Source: DATARH01 sp035534855
GTDB lineage: Bacteria; Pseudomonadota; Alphaproteobacteria; ATCC43930; CGMCC-115725
Length of the DNA stretch: 64,000 bases
Assembly: GCA_035534855.1 (NCBI GenBank)
Contig: DATLRD010000090.1
Location: 1-64,000, forward strand
Direction of reading: 5' to 3'
How positions within the stretch are numbered: the stretch's first letter is position 1; each line of letters begins with the position of its first letter. Position numbers and translations under genes: made by a program. Positions 1 to 7,301 of this stretch are shown here, one piece after another. The notes beneath the pieces are model-generated. The model was given only the letters and a program-made list of their open reading frames with translations, had not been told where the DNA came from and made no database searches.

Positions 1-687
1 CCGTGACCCAGTCGAGCGTGTTGGTCACGCGAAAGGCCAGGCCCGGGGTCGAGAATTGTTTCTCGAAATCCTGGGCGTAATGCGCGTTCCCGGGCCGGGG
101 CTGGGCAAAGACGTATGTCTTCACGGTGCAGCCGTCGGGCAGCCCGCCCTTGTAGTGCAGATAAGAGCGCAGCAACGTCGCGATTGCCGCTCCCTGGCTA
201 TGTCCGGTGACGTAGAGCTGACTGCCTGCCGGGATATTGGCCTTGATCCTGGCCAGGATCCCGTTCGCCGGGTCATCGAGCAAAGCGAATAGTCCGAGGG
301 CGAAGCCGTAATGCACTCCCGCCGCCGGATCGTCGGCGAATTGGTGTCGATATCCCGACCGCCCGCTGCGGAGGAGCCGATGCAGAGCGTTCCCTTCGCC
401 TCAATCATCAAGGAGATCAGATCCTCGATGATGCTGCCCGCTTCCGCGACCGTGCCGCGAATTGCCAGGGCAAAGGCTCCGTCGCTTTTTCGCTTCCAAA
501 GCTGCCACTTATTGTCGAACCAGCCCATCACGGGCGAGTCAAACATCAGATTCCACCCAGTACTCGGATCGGGGACCGGCGGCTGCGGTGCTCCTGCCTC
601 CACATAGGCGCAGAGTTCCAGCATCTCCAACGCCTCTTGCGGGTCGAATTCGGGCAGCATTCCCGGCTCCTCTCCAATTGCACGCAA
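1..687 (-). pseudogene. Class 3 lipase-like gene, frameshifted and cut by window edge
   Basis: The first half reads MLPEFDPQEALEMLELCAYV and then IRGTVAEAGSIIEDL in one minus frame, matching the N-terminal part of fungal-type class 3 lipases (alpha/beta hydrolases that hydrolyse acylglycerols). The frame then turns to nonsense. A different minus frame carries FADDPAAGVHYGFALGLF and LYVTGHSQGAAIATLLRSYL, which contains the GxSxG nucleophile elbow, and continues to the left edge through a plausible C-terminal part. The two halves join only if there is a single-base indel at roughly 300-400. It is therefore either a pseudogene or carries a sequencing error. The C-terminus lies outside the window. 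No signal peptide is visible. Confidence 0.75.
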
Positions 688-796
688 TGCGGGAATATAC
701 CACCGTTGATCTTCCTTTTGTCAGGGGCGTTGGAGAGATGACGCCACGCCTGCAACGCCGTAGACTGATGCCGATTTAGGTCAGTCTGAGGACGAT

Positions 797-1138
797 ATGG
801 CCCTGAAGCGCATGGTGCTGCAGATCGGCATGGGCACCGACATCCGCGGCACCGACTACACCAAGGCGGCGGTGCGGGCGCTGCGCGACGCGCTGTGGCA
901 CAACTCGCTCGGCATCGCCAACGCGGTCGGGCTCGACACCGATGCGATGCAGGTCGAGGTGACGATCGGCGTGCCCAAGCCTGAGCAGGTCGACAAGGCC
1001 GCGGTGCTGGCGGTGCTGCCGCATGGCACCGGCACGGTCAAAATCGTCGAAGGCGGGCTCGAGATCGTCAACGACGCCGGCACCGGCAGCACCGTCATCG
1101 CCAACGCTGCCGCGGTCGTGCGGCTCGATATCGGCTGA
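797..1138 (+). CDS. Lin0512 family protein, copy 1
   Basis: 113 residues. The pattern IGMGTDIRGTDYTKAAVRAL followed by MQVEVTIGVPKPEQVD and a C-terminal stretch ending VIANAAAVVRLDIG fits the Lin0512 family, small cyclic-hydrolase-like proteins of unknown biochemical function (family assignment from memory). It lies 10 bp before a second member of the same family, so the two are probably cotranscribed and arose by tandem duplication. Start is the ATG that gives the conserved N-terminus. No signal peptide or membrane segment. Function unknown. Confidence 0.85.
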   Translation: MALKRMVLQIGMGTDIRGTDYTKAAVRALRDALWHNSLGIANAVGLDTDAMQVEVTIGVPKPEQVDKAAVLAVLPHGTGTVKIVEGGLEIVNDAGTGSTVIANAAAVVRLDIG

Positions 1139-1148
1139 GGAGCATACG

Positions 1149-1502
1149 ATGGCGGCGCGCATCATCCTCGAAATGGGCATGGGCAACGATTTGCACGGCG
1201 GCGACTACACCAAGGCGGCGCTGCGCGCGGTGCAGGACGCGCTGCACCATTCGTCGCTCGTCTTCATCCGCACCCTCGGCCTCGATTCGCGGCAGATGCA
1301 GGTCGCCGTGACGATCGGCGTGCAGCAGCCGGACAAGGTCGACGCCGCCCGGGTCGCGGCCTCGCTGCCGCACGGCCAAGCGACGGTGTCGGTGGTCAAG
1401 GGTGGGCTCGACGTGCCCGACCCGGACGCCGGCGATGTCGCGATCATCGCCAGCGCGGCGGTTGCGGTCAGGTTCGAGAACCTGCCACAGGCAAAAGGCT
1501 GA
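1149..1502 (+). CDS. Lin0512 family protein, copy 2
   Basis: 117 residues, clearly homologous along its length to the preceding gene: both share MGxD, GDYTKAALRAVQDAL-type helix, MQVxVTIGV, and LPHG. An open frame extends 126 bp further upstream into the first copy, but the ATG at 1149 aligns with the paralogue N-terminus and has GGAG 9 bases before it (gaggagcatacgATG). The two paralogues may form a heteromer; that is inference. It ends 18 bp from the convergent minus-strand gene. Confidence 0.85.
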   Translation: MAARIILEMGMGNDLHGGDYTKAALRAVQDALHHSSLVFIRTLGLDSRQMQVAVTIGVQQPDKVDAARVAASLPHGQATVSVVKGGLDVPDPDAGDVAIIASAAVAVRFENLPQAKG

Positions 1503-1520
1503 GCCCGGCCCGCGTCTCGG

Positions 1521-2333
1521 CTACAGAAGGTTGACGGTCATCGCGAAAGCGTCGCCGTTGTCGGCGCGCCACGGGAGCAGCAGCCGTACATAGCGCTTGC
1601 TGCGGATCTCGCCGCGGCTTTTGAGGATCGCCACTGAGATCGCGTCGAGGCGCGGCTGCTGGTCGGCGATGACTTCGCGGTACCGCCGCGCGGCCCAGAG
1701 CGCGAGCCCGGTATAGGGCTGGTCCTCGGCGTGCTTCCCACGGGCTTCGCGGACCCACTTCGCGCCGAACATGTCGCGCTTCTTGCCCCAGTGCTCGATC
1801 AATAGCGAGGAGGACTGCGCCGGGTTGCGAACCACCACCGTCTGGTCGAGCAGGCGTTCCTCGCGCAGGCGGCCGAGGATTTCGGGCGTCCAATTGCCGT
1901 GCCCCTCGTGCCACGCCTGGAACAGCCCAGTCATGCGGCCCCCGCCGAGAGTGTCGATCGCATCCAGCGACTCGCGCCGCACTACGAGCCCCCGTGGCGT
2001 GTCGTGCTGCGCCTCGGTCACCACCTCTTCCATCCGCTGCAGCGCCAGGTCGAGGTTGACAAACAGTTCGGGTGTCAGAGGCGACTCCGAGGACGACAGC
2101 ACCACCCGCCGCGGCGCCTGTCGGCAGATCGCGAAAAACGTCGCGGCCAGGGTCGGCCGACAGATCAGCCGCGGCCGAAATGCGACGATCAAATCGTCGC
2201 CAAGCCGCCACAGATAGACAAATCCACGGGACCAGATCGCGTCGGCCTCGACATCGGCCCCGCTATACCCAGTCAATGCCCCCGATGGGGCTGGCCACAC
2301 CCTGCCCCGGTCATCAACCAGCATGCCCAACAT
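1521..2333 (-). CDS. Hypothetical protein, possible PAS-like ligand-sensing protein
   Basis: 270 residues, soluble, no signal peptide or membrane helix. I do not recognise the family with confidence. The first 70 residues look like a compact sensor fold (MLVDDRGRVWPAPS, then DDLIVAFRPRLICRPTL), residues about 75-120 hold charged helices, and the C-terminus KRYVRLLLPWRADNGDAFAM resembles the last strands of alphaproteobacterial PAS_5-type domains. It is divergent from the XRE/solute-binding fusion, with a 111-bp shared upstream region, so that regulator may control it. Converges with the Lin0512 pair. Confidence 0.55.
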   Translation of the reverse strand: MLGMLVDDRGRVWPAPSGALTGYSGADVEADAIWSRGFVYLWRLGDDLIVAFRPRLICRPTLAATFFAICRQAPRRVVLSSSESPLTPELFVNLDLALQRMEEVVTEAQHDTPRGLVVRRESLDAIDTLGGGRMTGLFQAWHEGHGNWTPEILGRLREERLLDQTVVVRNPAQSSSLLIEHWGKKRDMFGAKWVREARGKHAEDQPYTGLALWAARRYREVIADQQPRLDAISVAILKSRGEIRSKRYVRLLLPWRADNGDAFAMTVNLL

Positions 2334-2444
2334 GCTGCACGCCTCACTATTTCCTGTTGCGTTTTACGCGAATGAAATACTATTGGGAAGTGGCTTACGA
2401 TAGGTTTCGCGGCCGAGTTACTGGTAATACGATCGGCTTAGGGG

Positions 2445-3761
2445 ATGGGACAGGCGGGTGGGCCCGTGGGCCTGATTAATTTGGGTGGCGCCGCCCTCAG
2501 GACCGTGGCGGATACCGTCGATAAGCACGTCGCTGCGCGGTTACGCCTGCGCCGTCTTCAGGTCGGGATTGCCGAAAGAGACGCAGCGCAGCGTTTTGGC
2601 GTGAGCGTCCGGAAACTCGCGCGGCTCGAGGCCGGGGAAATTCCGATCCGGACCGAGTGGCTCGATGCGGCCTGCGACCTGTTCGGGGTTCGCACCTCAT
2701 ATTTTTTCCGCGGCATGCCGGGCGGCTCCCATGCCGGGGAAATTCCTCAGCTGGCGCCGCTCGGCGAGCAGCTGGGGCAAGCGCTGTTCCTGGCCCCTTG
2801 TCTGGATCTCCTGGCCCGCAACGCAGCCGCAGAAGTGCGCGAGGTGACGATCGCCCGCCAGCCTGTGTGTGGCTATCTGCCGCTTATGGTCATGCAGGTG
2901 CGCAGGCTCGTCGAAAAACATGCCCGCGCCGCCGGGCTCGGCGACCTCACGGTCCATTACGTTTCGTTCCACAGCGGCGCGGCGGTTAATGATGGGCTCC
3001 TTACCGGCCGCATCCAGATCGCCGCCGGCGGTGTTCCGCCGTTTCTGCTGCTGTGGGACCGGACCCGGCCCGATCTCGGGGTGAAGGCGCTCAGCGCGAT
3101 CAGCTCCCTTCCGCAGTATTTGATCACGCGCAACCCTGCCGTTCGCACCATTGCCGATTTTTGCGACTACGACCGCATCAATGTGGCCGCCCCCCAGGCG
3201 TCCTTGCCGGCGATTCTGCTCGAGATGGCCGCGGCCAAGACATTCGGGATCGGGAGTTACAATCGGCTTAACCGGCTGACCGTCGGCCTGCCGCAGGCCG
3301 AGGGGGCGGCGCAGCTGATCTCCGGCCGTGGCGAGATCACAGCCGATTTCATCGGCGCACCCTTTGCCTATGAAGAGCTCGACGCTCCCGGGGTTCGCCT
3401 GGTGCTGCGGAGCGAGGATCTGATGGGGCCGGTGACCAATCAGCTGCTCTACACGACCTCTGCCTTCCATAACGAAAACCCGAAGATTGTCGCCGCGGTC
3501 ATGGCCGCGTTCGACGAGGCCATCGAATTGGTGCGAAAGGACCGACAGCTGGCCGGCGAGGCGTTCGTCAAGGTCGAGGGCACGCGTCCGTTGCAGATCG
3601 CCCGCATGATCAACGATCGGTCAATCTCCTTCTCTGGCAATCCGCACGGGCTGATAAAGTTCGCCGAGTTCATGCACGAGACCGGTTCGATCGGAGCCAT
3701 GCCAGCGAGCTGGGAAGACCTGTTTTTCCGCGACCAAGCGGCAAGGCTCAGCGGCGATTAG
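2445..3761 (+). CDS. XRE-type HTH fused to SsuA/NMT1-type solute-binding domain (putative one-component regulator)
   Basis: 438 residues. Residues about 25-90 form an XRE/Cro-like helix-turn-helix: RLRLRRLQVGIAERDAAQRF, then VSVRKLARLEAG and LDAACDLFGVRTSYFFRG. Residues about 130-430 resemble the periplasmic substrate-binding proteins of nitrate/sulfonate/thiamine-precursor ABC transporters (SsuA, NMT1/THI5): GRIQIAAGGVPPFLLLWDRT, LPQYLITRNP, a domain-crossover region near TVGLPQAEGAAQLISG, and AFHNENPKIVAAVMAAFDEA. There is no signal peptide or lipobox, and no transporter permease or ATPase gene beside it, so the binding domain is predicted to act in the cytoplasm as an effector sensor. Start ATG 2445 has only a weak Shine-Dalgarno; GTG 2466 is an in-frame alternative that keeps both domains. 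Confidence 0.8.
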   Translation: MGQAGGPVGLINLGGAALRTVADTVDKHVAARLRLRRLQVGIAERDAAQRFGVSVRKLARLEAGEIPIRTEWLDAACDLFGVRTSYFFRGMPGGSHAGEIPQLAPLGEQLGQALFLAPCLDLLARNAAAEVREVTIARQPVCGYLPLMVMQVRRLVEKHARAAGLGDLTVHYVSFHSGAAVNDGLLTGRIQIAAGGVPPFLLLWDRTRPDLGVKALSAISSLPQYLITRNPAVRTIADFCDYDRINVAAPQASLPAILLEMAAAKTFGIGSYNRLNRLTVGLPQAEGAAQLISGRGEITADFIGAPFAYEELDAPGVRLVLRSEDLMGPVTNQLLYTTSAFHNENPKIVAAVMAAFDEAIELVRKDRQLAGEAFVKVEGTRPLQIARMINDRSISFSGNPHGLIKFAEFMHETGSIGAMPASWEDLFFRDQAARLSGD

Positions 3762-3839
3762 GGACGCGGCGGTCACCCCGCCGTTTGCGACCGCGGCGCC
3801 GCGGCGGCATCGGCATCCGCCTCGGCATCGGAGGTGACC

Positions 3840-4332
3840 GACACTTCGACGCTCATGCCCAGGTAATCTGACGGAAACCCGGTCCACGTTCCGGACGGCG
3901 GCACGGCGTGCCGCATCCGCTTGGCGCGGCATTCGTCGAGTTCGGCCTGGGGGCGCGCGGGCCGATCGTGATGCCGTAGCCGCCGGCCTCGCCGACCGGC
4001 TTGACCACCAGCCGCGACCGGTCGTCGAGCAGCAGGTTGAGCGCGGTGACGCGCTGGATCACGCCGGCCTCGGTATGGCCCCATTCGGCGGCCGACAGCA
4101 CGCGCGGGATCGCATCGAACGGCAGGATGCGGTCGATCGCGCTGCTGTCGGAATATACGGTCAAGGTGATCCCGAGGTTGTAGAGCGCGCGCTCCGCGTC
4201 GGCGGCGCGGCCCTTGAAGACGGCGGTCGGCAGCCGCGCCAGCCGGTCGCGCAGCGGCGCGTTGTCGGGGCAATGCAGCAGCTCGCAGTAGAGGCTGCCC
4301 GGGTCATAGCCATCAAGAAGAAAGGTGCCCAT
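3840..4332 (-). pseudogene. Remnant of circularly permuted ATP-grasp protein (DUF404/DUF407 type)
   Basis: Starting from ATG 4332 (MGTFLLDGYDPGSLYCELLH) the frame carries the N-terminal hallmarks of the circularly permuted ATP-grasp family, used with an alpha-E partner in peptide-type ligations: LYNLGITLTVYSDSS, DRILPFDAIPRVLSAAEWGH, GVIQRVTALNLLLDD. Immediately afterwards, near 4014-4024, comes VVKPVGEAGGYGITIGPRA, which in full-length relatives sits more than 200 residues later. The middle of the gene is therefore missing. A second lesion follows: the conserved continuation (QAELDECRAKRM) is in another frame. The protein would lack most of the ATP-grasp fold. Confidence 0.8.
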
Positions 4333-4445
4333 CGCTCCACGCCGTGCTGCCGCCAAAAGCGGTACGCACGTCGCGCGCCAATTGCAGCGCGAGCGCGGTC
4401 GCCGCCGCCGGTTCCACATATCATCCGGCCGGCGCGCCGGGAAAC

Positions 4446-4476
4446 TTGCCCGCCGGGCACCGCGGCCTGATATAGT
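4446..4476 (+). promoter_or_regulatory. Putative sigma-70 promoter of ffs
   Basis: TTGCCC at 4446-4451 and TATAGT at 4471-4476 are separated by 19 bases, and the predicted 5' end of the SRP RNA (4481-4483) lies 5-7 bases after the -10. The spacer is longer than ideal, so the -35 is less certain than the -10. Confidence 0.5.
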
Positions 4477-4480
4477 GCAG

Positions 4481-4579
4481 CGGGAGATCGTCGGCGGGCA
4501 GGCCCCTCGCCAACCCGGTCAGGTCCGGAAGGAAGCAGCCGTAACGAGTTCCGGCCTGGGTCGTCCGCACGGTCTCCCA
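4481..4579 (+). ncRNA. ffs: Small signal recognition particle RNA (4.5S type)
   Basis: The conserved SRP domain IV core AGGTCCGGAAGGAAGCAGCC is at 4521-4540, followed by GTAACGA. The ends pair: GGGAGA at 4482-4487 with TCTCCC at 4573-4578, giving a single long hairpin of about 98 nt, the usual length of the bacterial 4.5S RNA. It binds Ffh and directs membrane protein targeting. Position directly before dnaX is the arrangement found in many alphaproteobacteria. Ends are set from the terminal pairing. Confidence 0.93.
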
Positions 4580-4599
4580 CCTCATTTCCGTGCCGCGCT

Positions 4600-6390
4600 A
4601 TGACCGAACCGGCGACGCATTACCGGGTGCTGGCCCGCAAATACCGGCCGCAAACCTTTGCCGAGGTGATCGGGCAGGAGGCGCTGGTGCGCACCCTGTC
4701 GAACGCGATTGCGACCGGCCGCATCGCCCACGCCTTCATCCTCACCGGGGTGCGCGGGGTCGGTAAGACCACGACGGCGCGGATCATCGCCCGTGCGCTC
4801 AACTGCGTCGGGCCGGACGGGACCGGCGGCCCGACCGTATCGCCGTGCGGGGTGTGCGACCATTGCCGCGCGATCGCCGAGGACCGCCATGTCGACGTGA
4901 TCGAGATGGACGCCGCCTCGCGCACCGGGGTCGACGACATCCGCGACCTGACCGACGGCATCCGCTATCGCCCCGTCTCGGCGCGGTTCAAGGTCTACAT
5001 CATCGACGAAGTGCACATGCTGTCGAAGAATGCCTTCAACGCGCTGTTGAAGACGCTCGAAGAGCCGCCGCCCGACGTCAAGTTCGTGTTCGCGACGACC
5101 GAGGCGCAGAAGGTTCCGGTCACCGTGCTGTCGCGCTGCCAGCGGTTTTCGCTGCGCCGCGTGCCGGCCGATATTCTGTCTGCGCATTATCGCGGGATCG
5201 CCGAAGCCGAGGGCGTCGCGATTTCGCCGGCCGCGCTCGGGCTGATCGCCCGTGCCGCCGACGGCTCGGTGCGCGACGGGCTGTCGCTGCTCGACCAGGC
5301 GATCGCGCTGGCCGACGGCCCGATCGAGGAGTCGCTGGTGCGCGACATGCTCGGCATCGCCGATCGCGGGCTCGTCTGCGACCTGTTCGAGACCGTGATG
5401 AAAGGCGATGCGGCCGGCGCGCTCGACCGCATGGCGGCGCTCTACCAGGGCGGCGCCGACCCGCTGATGGTGCTGCAGGACCTCCTGGATTTCTGCCATT
5501 TCGTGACCCGTCTCAAGCTGGTGCCCGAGGCCGGGGCCGACGACCCGATGGAGGAGGGCGACCGGGCCCGCGCCCAGCCGCTGGCCGCGGCGCTGGCGAT
5601 GCCGGTATTGGCGCGGGCCTGGCAGATGCTGCTGAAGGGGCTCGAAGAGGTGCAGGCGGCGCCGTCGCCGGCGCAGGCCGCGGAAATGGTGCTGATCCGC
5701 CTCGCCTATGCCGCCGACCTGCCGCTGCCGGCCGATCTGGTGCGCAGCCTGCAGTCGCACGAGCCGGTCGCCGCCGTGCGCAGCATGCCGGCTGTGCCGT
5801 CGCCGTCGCGGCCGCCCTCGCTCTCGCCCTCGGTCGCGCCGCCGCCGGTGGCCGGCCCGCGCGGCGACGGGGCGGTGGCGAGCGCCCGGCCGCTGCCGGC
5901 GGCGGTGCCCGACCCGTCTCCGACCCCGAGCGCCAGCGCCGCCTTCGACCCGATGCCGCAGAATTTCGCCGAGGTCGTCGCGCTGTTCGACGCGCATCGC
6001 GAGGCGCTCGCCGCGTCGCAGCTCAGGCAGCACGTTCACCTCGTCGCCTTCGAACCCGGCCGCATCGAATTTTGCCCGGCCGACGGCGCGCCGCGCGACC
6101 TCGCCAACCGGCTCGGCCAGAGCCTTGGCGACTGGACTGGCGCGCGCTGGGTCGTGTCGGTGTCGCAGGCCGCGGGCGCGCCGACCTTGGCGCAGGACGA
6201 GGAACAGCGCTCGCGTGCCCTGGAGAGTGAGGTGGCCGCCCACCCGCTGGTGCGCGCCGCGCTCGAGGCCTTTCCGGGCGCGACGATCGCCGCGGTGCGC
6301 GAGCGGCTTGCCGGCGCCGAGCCGGGGGTCGAGCCCGATGCCGAGCCGCCGGCCGATGACGACACCGGCAACACAGAGGACGATTCATGA
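4600..6390 (+). CDS. dnaX: DNA polymerase III subunit gamma/tau
   Basis: 596 residues. The clamp-loader motor subunit that ties the core polymerases to the beta clamp loader. N-terminal AAA+ domain: YRVLARKYRPQTFAEVIGQE, Walker A GVRGVGKT at residues 50-57, a four-cysteine zinc module (NC, then PCGVCDHC), Walker B IIDEVHML, and sensor 1 FATTE. Lid and collar follow to about residue 370; then a low-complexity Pro/Ala/Ser linker and a tau-specific C-terminal domain ending in an acidic tail. No A-rich slippage site was seen, so a programmed gamma frameshift is not indicated. The stop overlaps the ybaB start by 4 bases. Confidence 0.97.
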   Translation: MTEPATHYRVLARKYRPQTFAEVIGQEALVRTLSNAIATGRIAHAFILTGVRGVGKTTTARIIARALNCVGPDGTGGPTVSPCGVCDHCRAIAEDRHVDVIEMDAASRTGVDDIRDLTDGIRYRPVSARFKVYIIDEVHMLSKNAFNALLKTLEEPPPDVKFVFATTEAQKVPVTVLSRCQRFSLRRVPADILSAHYRGIAEAEGVAISPAALGLIARAADGSVRDGLSLLDQAIALADGPIEESLVRDMLGIADRGLVCDLFETVMKGDAAGALDRMAALYQGGADPLMVLQDLLDFCHFVTRLKLVPEAGADDPMEEGDRARAQPLAAALAMPVLARAWQMLLKGLEEVQAAPSPAQAAEMVLIRLAYAADLPLPADLVRSLQSHEPVAAVRSMPAVPSPSRPPSLSPSVAPPPVAGPRGDGAVASARPLPAAVPDPSPTPSASAAFDPMPQNFAEVVALFDAHREALAASQLRQHVHLVAFEPGRIEFCPADGAPRDLANRLGQSLGDWTGARWVVSVSQAAGAPTLAQDEEQRSRALESEVAAHPLVRAALEAFPGATIAAVRERLAGAEPGVEPDAEPPADDDTGNTEDDS

Positions 6391-6710
6391 AGAATCTCGG
6401 TCAGTTGATGAAACAGGCGCAGCAGATGCAGGCCCGGATGGCCGAGATGCAGGCGCAGCTCGAAACCGTCGAGATGACCGGCGTGTCAGGCGGCGGGTTG
6501 GTGTCGCTGACCCTAAACGGCAAGGGCGACGTCAAGCAGGTCAAGATCGACAAATCGGTGCTCGACCCCGAAGAGGGCGAAGTGCTGGAAGACCTGATCG
6601 TCGCAGCGTTCAACGACGCGCGCGCCAAGGTCAACGCCCATACCGAGGCGGAGATGGGCAAATTGACCGGCGGGCTCGGCCTGCCCGGCGGGTTCAAGTT
6701 GCCGTTCTAG
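6387..6710 (+). CDS. ybaB: YbaB/EbfC family nucleoid-associated protein
   Basis: 107 residues, the usual family length. MKNLGQLMKQAQQMQARMAE is the family signature, followed by GVSGGGLVSLTLNGKGDVKQ and a C-terminal PGGFKLPF. Members form tweezer-like dimers that bind DNA. ATGA overlap with dnaX upstream and 9 bp before recR downstream, so dnaX-ybaB-recR is an operon with probable translational coupling. Confidence 0.96.
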   Translation: MKNLGQLMKQAQQMQARMAEMQAQLETVEMTGVSGGGLVSLTLNGKGDVKQVKIDKSVLDPEEGEVLEDLIVAAFNDARAKVNAHTEAEMGKLTGGLGLPGGFKLPF

Positions 6711-6719
6711 GAAAATTCC

Positions 6720-7301
6720 CTGTCCGAACTCGACACGCTGATCCAGCTGCTCGCGCGGCTGCCCGGGCTCGGGCCGCGCTCGGCGCGCCGTGCCGCGCTG
6801 CACCTGATCAAGCGGCGCGAGGGGCTGATGATGCCCCTGGCAGCCGCGCTGCAGGCCGCCGCGGCAGCGATCCGCCCGTGCAGCGAGTGCGGCAACCTCG
6901 ACACGGTCGACCCGTGCGCGATCTGCCGTGACCCGCGTCGCGACGGTGCGGTGATCTGCGTCGTCGAGGACCTCGCCGATCTGTGGGCGCTGGAGCGTAC
7001 CGCCGCGTTCCGCGGGCGCTACCACGTGCTCGGCGGCACGCTGTCGGCGCTCGACGGGGTCGGGCCGGAAGACCTCAACATCGCCCGGCTGATCGCCCGG
7101 CTCGGCGCGAACATGGAGTTGATCCTGGCGCTCAACGCTACGGTCGACGGCCAGACCACCGCACATTACATCGCCGACCGCGCCCAACCGACCGGCGCCA
7201 AAATCTCGCGCCTCGCCCAGGGCGTGCCGATCGGCGGCGAACTCGACTATCTCGACGAAGGCACCCTGACCGCGGCGCTGAACGCGCGGCGGGAGGTGTA
7301 G
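6720..7301 (+). CDS. recR: Recombination mediator RecR, apparent CTG start
   Basis: 193 residues if it starts at CTG 6720. RecR with RecF/RecO loads RecA at gaps. The helix-hairpin-helix region (LARLPGLGPRSARRAALHLI) begins only a few residues after this codon. Then come the C4 zinc finger CSECGNLDTVDPCAIC and the Toprim domain (VVEDLADLWALE, VLGGTLSALDGVGPEDL). The first ATG in frame, at 6828, would delete the helix-hairpin-helix domain, while the upstream stop TAG (6708-6710) leaves only GAA AAT TCC CTG; AGGAAA sits 5 bases before CTG. A non-canonical start is therefore the simplest reading. The stop directly abuts the convergent cobT stop. Confidence 0.9.
   Translation: MSELDTLIQLLARLPGLGPRSARRAALHLIKRREGLMMPLAAALQAAAAAIRPCSECGNLDTVDPCAICRDPRRDGAVICVVEDLADLWALERTAAFRGRYHVLGGTLSALDGVGPEDLNIARLIARLGANMELILALNATVDGQTTAHYIADRAQPTGAKISRLAQGVPIGGELDYLDEGTLTAALNARREV

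Noticed and set aside
4582..6243. 553-codon open frame antisense to dnaX
   Set aside because: Arg/His/Gly-rich reading with no domain; a typical shadow frame opposite a high-GC gene with clear AAA+ motifs.
4600..6390. Programmed frameshift making a separate gamma subunit in dnaX
   Set aside because: No A-rich slippery run with following hairpin was found in the region after the AAA+ domain.
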